DNA from: JASSUD01 sp031963005
GTDB taxonomy: Bacteria > Pseudomonadota > Gammaproteobacteria > Burkholderiales > Burkholderiaceae
Length of the DNA: 64,000 bases
Direction: 5' to 3'
Assembly (NCBI GenBank): GCA_031963005.1
Contig: JASSUL010000007.1
Location: 91,811-155,810 of the forward strand
The notes below the pieces were generated by a model. That model was not told where the DNA came from and did not search any database. It worked only from the letters and a program-made list of their open reading frames with translations. Both the position numbers and the translations under genes were made by a program. This document shows, piece after piece, positions 45,971 to 55,771 of the stretch (positions are counted from its first letter, which is position 1; each line of letters begins with the position of its first letter).

Positions 45971-47212
45971 ATGCCATCTGATCCCTCTATCCCCCCCCAT
46001 ACCGAAACAGAATCCCCTTCTGGCAACGCCCCTCCCCCTTCAAACAGAAAACGCTTTATGCTTTTAGTAAGCGGCCTATTCGCCTTCGCTGCCGTAGGCA
46101 TGGGGTTGTACTATATGCTGCATGGGCGTTTTTATGAAAATACCGATGATGCCTATGTCAATGGCAATATTGTGCAAATTACCTCGCAGATTGGAGGAAC
46201 CATCACGGCAGTGCATGTAGACGACACACAAAAAGTCGAAGCAGGTGCACCGCTGATAGAACTCGACTCTGCAGATGCCACCGTAGCCTTACACCAAGCA
46301 CGTGCAGCGCTAGCAGAGGCTGTGCGGCAAACCCGTACCGTCTATATTCATAATGACACCTACCGCGCTACGGTTGCACAGCGCCGCGTCGATCTTGAGC
46401 GCACCCGCAGCGATTTAACGCGGCGTGTCGCGATGGCCCAAAGTGGGGCGATTTCTGCAGAAGAAATGGCCCATGCACGCGCCACGGTTCAAGCGGCACA
46501 AGCCGCACTAGATGCAGCACAACAACAGCTTGCGGCTAACCTAGCCCTGACCGATAAATTGGTATTAGAAAAACATCCCACTGTGCTCAATGCCGCCGCA
46601 CAACTACGCAATGCGTATTTGAACTTTGCACGCACCCGTTTGCCCGCACCCGTTGGAGGTTATATCGCTAAGCGCTCAGCACAACTCGGCCAACGCATTG
46701 CGCCAGGCAATCCGCTTATGGCGATTGTGCCTCTCAATGAACTCTGGGTCGATGCAAACTTTAAAGAAGGGCAGCTGCGGCGTATCCGCATAGGGCAGCC
46801 GGTTGAATTGCATGCAGACGCCTATGGATCCGATGTCGTTTATCGTGGAAAAGTGATCGGCCTGTCCGCAGGAACCGGCAGTGCATTTTCCTTATTACCC
46901 GCGCAAAATGCCACGGGAAACTGGATCAAGGTCGTACAACGCCTTCCTGTGCGTATCGCCTTAGATCCCGAACAACTCAAAGCACATCCCCTGCGCATTG
47001 GCTTCTCTATGCAGGTCAAGGTCGATGCCCATCGCGCGCCTATTTCGCCTGCTTTTTCTGCTTTCCCCTTCTCTTCCGTACAGAGTACTGCACGCTATCA
47101 AACGCAAGTGTTTAAAGATTATGGAAAAGAAGCCGATGCGGAAATCCAAGCGATTATTGAACGCCATAGTGAGATTTCCCGTAATTCGGATGCAAAAAAG
47201 AAGGGGCAATAA
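45971..47212 (+). CDS. emrA: EmrA/HlyD-family membrane fusion protein
   Basis: Periplasmic adaptor of a tripartite drug-efflux system, 413 residues. It has a short cytoplasmic Pro-rich N-terminus, one transmembrane helix (about 28-50), the lipoyl half-motif ENTDDAYVNGNIVQITSQIGG (about 57-77), a long alpha-helical hairpin (about 105-215), the second lipoyl half (about 218-245) and a beta-barrel domain. The C-terminal 60 residues are an unusual Lys/Glu-rich extension. In Burkholderia an emrB-type transporter gene normally follows. Here 389 bp of non-coding DNA and then an F-box gene follow, so the pump partner is missing from this site. Confidence 0.85.
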   Translation: MPSDPSIPPHTETESPSGNAPPPSNRKRFMLLVSGLFAFAAVGMGLYYMLHGRFYENTDDAYVNGNIVQITSQIGGTITAVHVDDTQKVEAGAPLIELDSADATVALHQARAALAEAVRQTRTVYIHNDTYRATVAQRRVDLERTRSDLTRRVAMAQSGAISAEEMAHARATVQAAQAALDAAQQQLAANLALTDKLVLEKHPTVLNAAAQLRNAYLNFARTRLPAPVGGYIAKRSAQLGQRIAPGNPLMAIVPLNELWVDANFKEGQLRRIRIGQPVELHADAYGSDVVYRGKVIGLSAGTGSAFSLLPAQNATGNWIKVVQRLPVRIALDPEQLKAHPLRIGFSMQVKVDAHRAPISPAFSAFPFSSVQSTARYQTQVFKDYGKEADAEIQAIIERHSEISRNSDAKKKGQ

Positions 47213-47601
47213 AATACACCGATGCATATACGCTTGCCGAAGTCGCGCGTTTTTCGAGTAGACTCAAAGCGCGTATGCATCTATTCGCCTTCAGTAATCA
47301 TTGCACGCCCCACCCTCACATAAAATAAAACCATTTCAGAACCTTTACATTCCCCACACAACTACGCGCGCGCAATCTGATTATCCATCGAAGCAGCATA
47401 TTTGCCTGTTATTGAGTATGCCCTTGCTGGCGACTTTACCCCATACATCCGATTCCCAGGATGCATTTTGATGCGATCCTATAAGGATTACGAATCGAAT
47501 TCGCTATGGGGTTTGGATGACTTTGCACCCTTCCTTTAGGATAAATTTTCCTATTTTTCCACATTTTCTTACTTTTTTATGCGGTAATAGACACTTTATG
47601 C
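47213..47601. other. Intergenic region where emrB would be expected
   Basis: No gene. There is an imperfect inverted repeat GATGCATA...TATGCATC (47221-47228 with 47274-47281) just after emrA, which may act as terminator. No residual emrB homology was noticed in any frame. Confidence 0.4.
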
Positions 47602-48573
47602 ATGGAAAACGTTGATATGCCTCAGCCATTGATTTCTAGTGTATCTCATACCCCTTCATATATAGCCCCTAGCTCCTGCGCTAATGGAGGTATAAATACG
47701 CAGGAAAAAATTGAAAATTTACCTGATAAGTTACCTATTGAAATTTGGACGATCATTTTCAAAAACTACTGTGGTGGCCCACAAGATCTGCACAATTTTT
47801 TCCTAATAAATAAAATGTGTTTTTGGTTCGCTGATAAAGCAAGAGATTGGTCAATACGCCAATTTTTATCTTTTGAATTGAAAAAGGAAAAGGGGGAATC
47901 TGTATTGCACAATGATTTTATTAAAAAATTGCAGGATGCTTCTCAAGCGATTTGTTTACCAGATCCAGAAAACATTTCAGAAATAAAAATTTTAAAAGAA
48001 GAAAATCCTCCATTAGAAGATTTTATTAAAAGCGCTCTATTAAAAAGACCTAGAAGAGAAAAATTGATTGACACTATAAATCAGCTTTTATCTATCCCTT
48101 TTCCTGCTTGGGTTAAAAAAGAAGAGCTCCATTTTTTTTACCCAGACCTATGTAAAAACAATTTGATAGCGATGGGATTGTATGTCAGAAAAGAATCGGA
48201 TACACCAGAAGAATTAGAATGTAGCATACCCAAAAAACTCGGCTTAGTATTATTGATGAATTTAACCAAAATACTTGATCAAGATGAAATATCTAATATA
48301 GATGGCTTTCTGGTTTTAAATCCTGAGCATGTTTATGATGGAATTGAGAAAACCTACCAAAGTGCTCCTTCTCATAAGGTTATAGAACTGCTTTTTAATA
48401 ATGTAGTTCGCAATCTTCCTCAAAATACAGAGCTGATAGATTGGGTCTTTTCAAATAGACCGAATGCACGTTTTGATATGCTAAGGGACGCAAATTATAA
48501 TCTCAATATACATAATATAGCCCGGGAGATCGCATTAAAGCGTACGCAAGAAACAGAGCAACCAGACAGGTAG
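47602..48573 (+). CDS. F-box-like protein, candidate effector
   Basis: A 323-residue protein from an AT-rich gene. Residues about 40-80 (LPDKLPIEIWTIIFKNY, then DLHNFFLINKMCFWFAD) match the F-box pattern: LPxEI, a bulky hydrophobic helix, DL, then L-N-K-C-F. F-box proteins bind SKP1 in eukaryotic SCF ubiquitin ligases, and bacteria use them as effectors. The rest is helical with no recognised substrate-binding repeats. The Ser/Pro-rich N-terminus (10-35) suits a secretion signal. It is convergent with the large F-box/ankyrin gene, with a strong hairpin between them. The ATG lacks a clear ribosome binding site. Confidence 0.65.
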   Translation: MENVDMPQPLISSVSHTPSYIAPSSCANGGINTQEKIENLPDKLPIEIWTIIFKNYCGGPQDLHNFFLINKMCFWFADKARDWSIRQFLSFELKKEKGESVLHNDFIKKLQDASQAICLPDPENISEIKILKEENPPLEDFIKSALLKRPRREKLIDTINQLLSIPFPAWVKKEELHFFYPDLCKNNLIAMGLYVRKESDTPEELECSIPKKLGLVLLMNLTKILDQDEISNIDGFLVLNPEHVYDGIEKTYQSAPSHKVIELLFNNVVRNLPQNTELIDWVFSNRPNARFDMLRDANYNLNIHNIAREIALKRTQETEQPDR

Positions 48574-48740
48574 GGAGTTTGCAAGCGCGCATTCCACATT
48601 AAATAAAAAAAAGGACCCACAAAAATACAGGCCAAAAGCCATCGTAGAGTCTTTTGATATTCAAAATGCTGGATAACGAAAAACCGCATCAGCGCATATA
48701 CGGTATAAGTTAACTATATTTAATAGATATATCTACACAG

Positions 48741-48791
48741 TATTTATAGGGGGCAGTCTCTATAGAGCATAGAGACTGCCCCCTATAAATA
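48741..48791. terminator. Perfect 23-bp hairpin between two F-box genes
   Basis: 48741-48763 pairs perfectly with 48769-48791 around an AGAGC loop. It lies between the convergent genes ending at 48573 and 48829. The A/T ends give short U-tracts both ways, so it fits a bidirectional terminator. Confidence 0.85.
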
Positions 48792-48828
48792 CAAATATGC
48801 TGAGCACTATAAATACAATCTATATAAT

Positions 48829-51747
48829 CTATTTTTGTATTTTATTATTAAGGAGTTCGATTATATTCTCTTTATCTGCATGAGTACTATTTTTTGCCAA
48901 CTTTAATAGTTCCTCATTTTCATTGCTAGGCTTTGCATCAAAATGTTGGCTTTCCAAAAGAATTTTAACCATTTCGGTTTGACCTGATTCAATAGCATCT
49001 GCTAGCAATAGGATCGGGGCAGATCCAGGCACATTAGATTCTATCTTTATTTCTGCACCTTTCTGAACTAAAAATTCAGCTGTCTTACTGTGTTTATTAC
49101 CAACTGCAAGACTCAATGGACTGTCTGTTCCGTGCAATAAATTAATAGCGGCTTCCGCTGTATTGGGATTTTCCGCATACAATTTCTCAAATATAAATTC
49201 AACTATATCAATAGAATTTTTCGCGCTTGCCTGATGCAGAAGGCTCCATGCACTGTGTCCCTCATGGTTTATTTTAGCACCCGCTTCCAGTAAAATCGAA
49301 AAAAAGCCCAACTCATTTGTTTGAGCATATATGCTTAATAGAGGTGCGAATAATAATGGTCTACTGGATTCGTCCGATGTATTAACCAAGAATAGAAAAG
49401 TATTAGGATCTTTATTCTTTACCGCATTTCCTAATGCAGAATATAAAAGTGATTTTTTATATTTTACAGGGGCTGTATTAATCAAATATATAGCGATATC
49501 CTCTTTTTTTTCATCTACTGCAAAATTTAAAATATCTTCCCTATACCCCTTAAATAAATCAACTTCAACTTCTTCTCTGAATTTATTAAACACACCTTCT
49601 TCAATATGCTCAACTAAAAAGTTAAATACGCTCAAACGATCCGTTTCATCTTTTATATTTTTATTAGAAATTACTTTTTTCAAAGTTGTTTCTACCGAAT
49701 TAAATATACCTATATTTGCTTTTTCACTCAGTAAAAATTCAGTTATTGCAACTTTACCTCCAGTCGCTGCAGACTCTAAGAATTTATTTTTCCAATTTTG
49801 CCATTCCTCATCATTACCCAATGCCTCTTTCATTTTAAGATATAAAAATTTGAATATTTTAAAGTTGATATCCTTTTCAGTCTGATCTATTGCTGTAGCT
49901 AGAATAGACTTTTGCAATGGATTTTCTCCTTTTTCATCCATTGAAAATAGCGTTGCACCTTTATTTACAAGGTATTCTACTATTTCAAAATATCCACGTC
50001 TTGCCGCAATATGTAGCGCTGTATCATTAGCATCATGAAGTTGCACCTGGTCTTTATCCGCGCCATGCTCGTCTAAGCATTTGACCATATCCAGATTACC
50101 TAATAGAGCTGCAAGGTATAGCGGATACATTTTAAACGATACTGATTGCAGGAGCTGCTCCTTGCTATCAGCACGTTTTAACCCGCACCGAATCCTCTCG
50201 TCATTTATATCTAGTACAAACTTCACTATATCAACATTGTTTGTTTCAATAGCTTGGACAAATGGGATATTAAACTCGTTTTCAGCGCCTATATCAGCTC
50301 CGCGCTCCATTAAAAATTTAATCACCTCTTTGTGGCTTGTCTTTATTACTTCACATACCTTACCGTTTACGTAGCGGCATATCACTTTATAAAAGTTCTC
50401 AGATAAAGTATCTTGAGATCTATTTTTAATAAACTCAATCCTAGAAAGTGGTAAATCATCTACTGGCTCAAATCGTACACCACTCATCGCATCGCTCAAG
50501 GCATACTCATTTAGCGGGCCTTCGTAGCTTGTTTCTATTCCTTTATATACCTTACCGTCTACGTAGCGGTATATCACTCTCTCAAATTTATCAACTGTAG
50601 TATCGTAAGGATTATTTTTAATACGCTCAATCATGGAAGGTGGAAAATCATCCATGGACTCGAATCGTACACCGTTCACCACACCGCTCAAGGCATGGCC
50701 ATATAGCGGGCTGATCATATCCATGCTCCAACCCGCATCTGACATTTTTTGCAGCCAAGGTAGTTGACCTGTTTCAGCAGCCCAATATGGAGCAAGCCTT
50801 CTATTTAAGAGTTTCCCTGATATACCAAAAATCTTCCTGCACATACCGCTGGTTAGCATATCTCTTCTAATAGAATCATTAGATGCTTTTTCCATTCCAC
50901 CATCAAGTTCAGCTATAGGAATTCGCAAAAAAGCTTCTACCCTCTCTTCAATAGTAATTTCTACCGTGTTTTTTGCTGGGTTTTCTGGACGTGCTTTTGG
51001 AATTGGAGAAGTAAAGATCTCAATTAGATTGCTAATAATGTGATCAACTTGCTTATCTTCTAGCTTTTTATCAAAAACAGAGGAGGAGGTAGACTCTATT
51101 ACAGAAGAAGATACCTCGGTATCGGTAGGTATTTTTCCGCCAAGTAATTTAATTAGACCCCAGCCCGTTATCGATGGTCTCCCTTGAAATAAAAGCAGTT
51201 TACTTGCTTCAAGAATATTTTCTTTTATAGGACTCAAAAAAGCATTTTCGATCAATTTTACAAAAATTCGCTTTTTATGAAAGGTATACAAAGCCTCTTT
51301 ATCGAGCTGAGCGCTGGCTCCTTTTTGCTGGGAATCAAAGGCCTCTTCGACTTCTGGAGAATGCAGCAATTTGCATAGCCTTATTGCATTGTCAGTTGTA
51401 TATGCCGCTCTAGTTATGCCAGGCATACTATGCAAGAACAACCTATCTAGTGCAAAAGAAATAGATTGAAACGTGGCTACGCTTACCAAGGAAAGCGTTT
51501 TTATACTTTCTAATGAAAAGCTTCCTTCATTGCTAAACGCTGCTTTCTGCAAAATCTCTAATACTATTTCTGACGGTAACTCTTTACTTGTCGCCTTACC
51601 GACAGAAAAGACCGAATTAGATTGCTTTATTGTTTTATCAGTGGCTTGACTAGATTGCTCTATTGTCGTATCAGTGGCTTGAGGAGAGATCCCCAATATT
51701 CTTTGATAAACTTTCGTTTGAGCGGACACAGCAGGCAAATTCGCCAT
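48829..51747 (-). CDS. Large F-box and ankyrin-repeat protein, candidate effector
   Basis: A 972-residue protein. An F-box-like domain lies near 55-100 (ELPSEIVLEILQKA, then IKTLSLVSVATFQSI). Residues about 344-471 contain a 64-residue unit repeated in tandem (GVRFE..DD.P.S.IE.IKN, RYV.GKV). From about 470 onward come ankyrin-like repeats, e.g. EVIKFLMERGADIGAENE, TALHIAARRGYFEIVEYLVN, HSAWSLLHQASAKNSIDIVEF and ETAEFLVQKGAEI-like units. The combination mirrors eukaryotic substrate adaptors and ankyrin effectors of intracellular bacteria. The N-terminus repeats SQATD.TI. The role in host ubiquitin signalling is inferred. Confidence 0.75.
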   Translation of the reverse strand: MANLPAVSAQTKVYQRILGISPQATDTTIEQSSQATDKTIKQSNSVFSVGKATSKELPSEIVLEILQKAAFSNEGSFSLESIKTLSLVSVATFQSISFALDRLFLHSMPGITRAAYTTDNAIRLCKLLHSPEVEEAFDSQQKGASAQLDKEALYTFHKKRIFVKLIENAFLSPIKENILEASKLLLFQGRPSITGWGLIKLLGGKIPTDTEVSSSVIESTSSSVFDKKLEDKQVDHIISNLIEIFTSPIPKARPENPAKNTVEITIEERVEAFLRIPIAELDGGMEKASNDSIRRDMLTSGMCRKIFGISGKLLNRRLAPYWAAETGQLPWLQKMSDAGWSMDMISPLYGHALSGVVNGVRFESMDDFPPSMIERIKNNPYDTTVDKFERVIYRYVDGKVYKGIETSYEGPLNEYALSDAMSGVRFEPVDDLPLSRIEFIKNRSQDTLSENFYKVICRYVNGKVCEVIKTSHKEVIKFLMERGADIGAENEFNIPFVQAIETNNVDIVKFVLDINDERIRCGLKRADSKEQLLQSVSFKMYPLYLAALLGNLDMVKCLDEHGADKDQVQLHDANDTALHIAARRGYFEIVEYLVNKGATLFSMDEKGENPLQKSILATAIDQTEKDINFKIFKFLYLKMKEALGNDEEWQNWKNKFLESAATGGKVAITEFLLSEKANIGIFNSVETTLKKVISNKNIKDETDRLSVFNFLVEHIEEGVFNKFREEVEVDLFKGYREDILNFAVDEKKEDIAIYLINTAPVKYKKSLLYSALGNAVKNKDPNTFLFLVNTSDESSRPLLFAPLLSIYAQTNELGFFSILLEAGAKINHEGHSAWSLLHQASAKNSIDIVEFIFEKLYAENPNTAEAAINLLHGTDSPLSLAVGNKHSKTAEFLVQKGAEIKIESNVPGSAPILLLADAIESGQTEMVKILLESQHFDAKPSNENEELLKLAKNSTHADKENIIELLNNKIQK
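50335..50718 (-). repeat. Two tandem 192-bp units inside the F-box/ankyrin gene
   Basis: 50335-50526 and 50527-50718 align over their whole length with a 192-bp offset. They encode two related 64-residue units with shared GVRFE, DD.P.S.IE, IKN and RYV.GKV blocks. They have diverged moderately, so the duplication is not recent. Confidence 0.75.
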
Positions 51748-52478
51748 TTTTACTGCCTTTCGAGTAGAGAGTAGGTAATCTTAAGAAAATATAAGAGACA
51801 TCTCACTCTACATCAAAAATAAGGTTTTTACACTATTGAATAAAAATTTATTCCAAATAAGCAACTTACTTCCGCTCTCTGCACCTAAATCCATGTCTTA
51901 AAGCAAGGTAAAAGCTTCTTGGCCTCAAAGGATGAGCACTACTCATCACAGAAAGCAGCATACCAAGCTAATTCTTCCGCTTCGTGGTGGGGTTTATGTT
52001 CTGGCACATCAACCTCAGGAGGCAAATCCGCCGTTGCGATCACATCCACCACCAATCGCACTGCCCAAGCTCTTAGAATAGCTGCCCCATCGGGGTGGCA
52101 TAGTAAGTCTAAGAGGGGGGGCATTTATTACCGTTGGCTGTGCGGTGTCTGGTCAAGCTTCGTTTTTTTGAGAGAGGCTGGAGTTAGTATGCTATAAGGG
52201 ATATAGGCGTTTTTCGATCATAGGCTTAATTTAAAAATAAGCGTTATCTTTATCAAAAATAACCATTAGCATCCAGTTTTTAATATACGCTGCAAAGAGT
52301 TTTTTTGAATACCAAAGTACATCGGATCACTCTGATCAAAATAGAAAGGATCTCTTCCTATATCGCGGATAGGAGGAGATCCTTTCTATAAAGACAGTAT
52401 TAGTACGGGCTTCAAATTATTTATAGACCCTCTGTACATTCAGCGGTCTACTCTTTATTGATTAGGATGTGAAAATTT
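51748..52478. other. 730-bp region with a GC-richer island
   Basis: Mostly without genes. The part 51930-52190 is visibly GC-richer than its surroundings and holds a 61-codon minus-strand frame (51939-52124) reading like real protein (LRAWAVRLVVDVIATADLPP). It is preceded directly by two stop codons and has no ribosome binding site. It is probably a gene fragment of unknown origin. Confidence 0.4.
52341..52389. repeat. 21-bp hairpin upstream of the 52479 gene
   Basis: 52341-52361 pairs with 52369-52389 with a single G-U position and a 7-nt loop (ATCGCGG). It lies about 90 bp before the ATG at 52479, so it is either a terminator protecting from upstream transcription or a small palindromic element. 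Confidence 0.7.
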
Positions 52479-52958
52479 ATGTACTCGCCAATTTTGGGAA
52501 TATTAAATGAGAAGTTTTATTTCCCTGCAGCGCAGATAACCACGGTAGGCGCTTTAAATGCAAGCAATGAATCTGCACAAGCATCCTCCGAAGAATCTGT
52601 AAAAAAAGAAAATATAGAAATACAGATAGCCAAGGTATACCTTAATCAGATTAAAAGCAAAAGCTCTATTGCAAACACTTACATACAATACCTCTCTTTA
52701 CAAAAAAACCTAGATGCATTGACTAGAGGGCTTAAAGATACTTTTTCTAATATTAAAACGACACTCTATACGCATATCCCTGCGATCCTTTCCTCTAGAA
52801 CTGGTGAAATTAGATTAGCGGCTATAGGCCTTTGCCTAATGGCAGTGATATTGATGCCAAAACCACCCCCCTTCTTTTTGGCTATACAACTTTTAGCATT
52901 TATACTTGCTATCGCGGACACAATATATTCTTTTGTCAAACTATATAGGAGGAATTGA
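52479..52958 (+). CDS. Small protein with two C-terminal membrane segments
   Basis: A 159-residue protein of unknown function. The N-terminal half is polar and Ser/Glu-rich with a helical stretch (about 45-85). It is followed by two hydrophobic segments (about 110-127, IRLAAIGLCLMAVILM, and about 131-150, FFLAIQLLAFILAIADTIY) and a basic tail (KLYRRN). This polar N-terminus plus membrane hairpin resembles a short version of the family B proteins. AGGATGTG precedes the ATG. It is followed by a strong hairpin. Confidence 0.55.
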   Translation: MYSPILGILNEKFYFPAAQITTVGALNASNESAQASSEESVKKENIEIQIAKVYLNQIKSKSSIANTYIQYLSLQKNLDALTRGLKDTFSNIKTTLYTHIPAILSSRTGEIRLAAIGLCLMAVILMPKPPPFFLAIQLLAFILAIADTIYSFVKLYRRN

Positions 52959-53075
52959 TCCGTATCTTATATTACAAGACACCGCTGAAAGCAGATGCTT
53001 TATTCTCCTGCTATCAGGCGAATAGATGCGCACTGCCGGTTAGCGTGCATTGAGGTCAAATCTGGATGGAATATG

Positions 53076-53117
53076 TGAATAAGGGGATGTATCTGTCTAG
53101 ATACATCCCCTTATTCA
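53076..53117. terminator. Perfect 19-bp hairpin between convergent genes
   Basis: 53076-53094 pairs perfectly with 53099-53117 around a GTCT loop. It lies between the plus-strand gene ending at 52958 and the minus-strand gene ending at 53180. Confidence 0.8.
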
Positions 53118-53179
53118 TAAGAGAAGAGCGCCCGACAATCACTATGGGCTAATCTCCTTGATAGGAATGGCAATGCACT

Positions 53180-55252
53180 CTACGCCATATTCGCTATTTG
53201 TGACTTAGTAGATTCATCTTTGTTAGGTAAATTAACAGATGCATCATTTGCAGCACTCTCTGAATGTGTAACCACTTTCGAAGGCCCTACGGACGCGATC
53301 TTAAGAGATTCAACTGAGTCAGTAGCGTCTTTTGTTTCTGGAGCCCGTTTTGATTTTTGTAGCTGCGCAGCTACCATGAACAAAGCACCGAACTCCTTTG
53401 AGCAATCTCCAAGGGATTCCCAGAAATATTCTGCAAGATTGCTTTTTTGTATATCGAAATTATTTTCAAAAGCTACAAGCAATCCCTCAGGTTTATCATT
53501 ATTCAATGAAATTTTCTCAATAAATTGATTATTAAGAAATTGGTTATTTTTATTTAACTTTCTATCAAAAAAAGGTACCTCATTTTTTTGCAAAACACCT
53601 GGAAGCTTAAGCTTTTTAACAATGCCATTTTGAGAAGTTAAATATGTCTTTTCAGCTTCGCAATAATCACGTATGCACTCCATTTGAGCGGTCATACCTT
53701 TTTCAGTCTTTAAAAAATCGCCCAATATTGTCAGTGCATTACGATTTAGGAACCACTGTGAACGAGTAAATATGTAATGCTGATCCTCCACGGCTTTGTC
53801 AAATAAGGTACGAAGTGCCTTTGCTTGCCCGTCTATTCGCTTGAAAGCAGCCTCTAGAAAATCTAGACCCTCGCCTGCTCCTAAACGCATATATGACGCA
53901 ATGAGAAAGTCACGGCTTACCGCATCGCCATCTAGGACGGGCTGATCAGGATCACTTGCTGAGGCTGCTTCTGTAGATTCGATCTGCTTCTCTGCCTGCT
54001 GCTTATCAACTGCATTCGTGTTTTTAGATTTAGGCAAAGACATACCAAAGCGGAGTTCTTCATCGCGGGCAGACTGGTTATGCAACATAAATACAAACTG
54101 CTGCGAGCATACGAGCATGAACATGCTGCCAAACATACTCCCGACAAACAAGCCACACAGCACGGATGGTACTGCCAAAGTAGTGATACCTACTAATGCA
54201 GGGAGAGTAATGCATATCGTTTGAAAAGTTGCACACCCGCCATAGATCGATGCATTGGTCAAAAAGCCTAGATTCCAGCCTTGGTAACTGACTGCAAAGT
54301 TCTCATACTTTTTTGCTAATTCTACAAGACGGTCCTGCGCTTTTTTCACGGCAGGAGAATTTTCCGCCCCACTGCTCTCTGCTGGGGATTCTACGGTCTG
54401 CTTCGAGTCACTTGGAGGCGCTTTCGAAGATTTACCAGTGAGCGATGCATCTCTGCCAAACAATGCGTCAATGTCCCTCTTATTTTCTTGAGCTAACGTA
54501 GTCCATTTTTGTGATTTAGAATAAAAAGCGACACCCAAGTATATCGAGCATAATGCAGCTAATACCCCCAAGCAATGTGAAAGCACAGCAGCCCCCAAAA
54601 TAAAGGCGGGAGCGCTAGCAGCAATACCTGCTAAAAATGCAAAACTTCCTATCGCTAGCACAATGGCCTGCGTGGCCACATCTAAAACCGTTTTACTGAA
54701 CATCGCCGCCCCTGCACACGACATGGCTTGGGAAATCTTCAGATTGCCGTCATTCATTTTCTTAGCATTTTTGAGTAATTCCTGCTCTATCGATTGAATG
54801 AATGTTGGCTTTTCTTTCAGTCCCTGTTTTAAATTGTTCAGTTCTTCATCAAGTTCACGTGCATCCTCCGCGCCTTTTATTCCTCCATATAATCCCATCC
54901 CTGACAGAATTCCCATAACCGTCGCAAAGCCTGCTGATACGGCAAGCTCTTTAGCAGAAGCTAAGATCATCGGCTCAACCACAACGGCTCTCGGATCAGA
55001 TTTAAATAAATCGGCCTTCTGAATAAAATCCTCATAGACCGCTTTTGGCCCACCATTCTTAAGTTTTTTGCCACCTTCTATACATCCAGCACCACCAGCT
55101 GCCACTTCATCTAAGTCTACGAGAGGTACTATGCTTTTTGAAGATTTCTCTGTCGAAGTTTCGGATGAAGAAGAATTTTCTGATTCTGGGGTAGGATAGT
55201 ACGGGGTTGAGCTGCGATTTGAAGAAATAGAGGAAGGGGAGGAGTGAGGCAT
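53180..55252 (-). CDS. Large Ser-rich multi-pass membrane protein, effector-like
   Basis: A 690-residue protein with no recognised family. The first 40 residues are extremely Ser-rich (SSPSSISSNRSS), a composition common in type III substrates. Hydrophobic segments appear near 108-132, 190-245 (two or more passes, Ala/Leu-rich) and 330-392 (two or three passes). Between them are a Lys/Ser-rich loop (about 265-305) and after them a helical region (about 440-620). AAAGGATC precedes the ATG. The mix of a disordered N-terminus, several membrane spans and no N-terminal signal peptide suggests a host-membrane protein or translocator-like component. This is inference. Confidence 0.62.
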   Translation of the reverse strand: MPHSSPSSISSNRSSTPYYPTPESENSSSSETSTEKSSKSIVPLVDLDEVAAGGAGCIEGGKKLKNGGPKAVYEDFIQKADLFKSDPRAVVVEPMILASAKELAVSAGFATVMGILSGMGLYGGIKGAEDARELDEELNNLKQGLKEKPTFIQSIEQELLKNAKKMNDGNLKISQAMSCAGAAMFSKTVLDVATQAIVLAIGSFAFLAGIAASAPAFILGAAVLSHCLGVLAALCSIYLGVAFYSKSQKWTTLAQENKRDIDALFGRDASLTGKSSKAPPSDSKQTVESPAESSGAENSPAVKKAQDRLVELAKKYENFAVSYQGWNLGFLTNASIYGGCATFQTICITLPALVGITTLAVPSVLCGLFVGSMFGSMFMLVCSQQFVFMLHNQSARDEELRFGMSLPKSKNTNAVDKQQAEKQIESTEAASASDPDQPVLDGDAVSRDFLIASYMRLGAGEGLDFLEAAFKRIDGQAKALRTLFDKAVEDQHYIFTRSQWFLNRNALTILGDFLKTEKGMTAQMECIRDYCEAEKTYLTSQNGIVKKLKLPGVLQKNEVPFFDRKLNKNNQFLNNQFIEKISLNNDKPEGLLVAFENNFDIQKSNLAEYFWESLGDCSKEFGALFMVAAQLQKSKRAPETKDATDSVESLKIASVGPSKVVTHSESAANDASVNLPNKDESTKSQIANMA

Positions 55253-55771
55253 CTACGATCCTTTAGGGCGAATCAAGCAAGAGAAAATATGACATGTAAT
55301 TTAGAAAGCTATGCAACTAGAATGCAGCACTAGTGCCCGTTCGTCCTGCTTCACCCAAAGGTATCTAACACGACTTCAGAGGTTGGGTTTTTAAGCTGCC
55401 GCAATCCGACGTGCAATAGGAGAAGTCTGAATACAAACAAGAATACTTGGTTATTACTAAGACTTTCCTCGCTTACCACGTGAGAATACCCTATTTTTAC
55501 ATAGCATTCATAACCCTTTCTATCAGATATTTTCCTCTAGCTTTTTTCGAATTTTTATGATCCATTTTTATAAAAATGGGGTTTTGGCGGCCATCAGCTA
55601 TCCGTTATCCAATGAGTATGCCTGATCTTTTTCCTACAGGACGCAAGCGCTCTTCGATCTCGATGTATGATGTATTTAAGACTGCATGGCCTTTACAGTT
55701 ATGCATTCAATGCTTTTACCATACTTCCATTTCCATCGATTCCGCGCTCTCCAAAATAGGTCATTCACCTT
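55253..55771. other. Intergenic region before the PerM-like gene
   Basis: About 520 bp without a supported gene. A plus-strand frame at 55576-55932 overlaps the permease gene in another frame and reads as a shadow. Confidence 0.4.

Noticed and set aside
45610..46101. 163-codon minus-strand open frame
   Set aside because: It overlaps the start of emrA on the other strand and has no sensible protein features.
47284..47310. Possible PIP-box before the F-box gene at 47602 (TTCGC-N15-CACGC)
   Set aside because: Two mismatches in the second half-site, so it is not distinguishable from chance.
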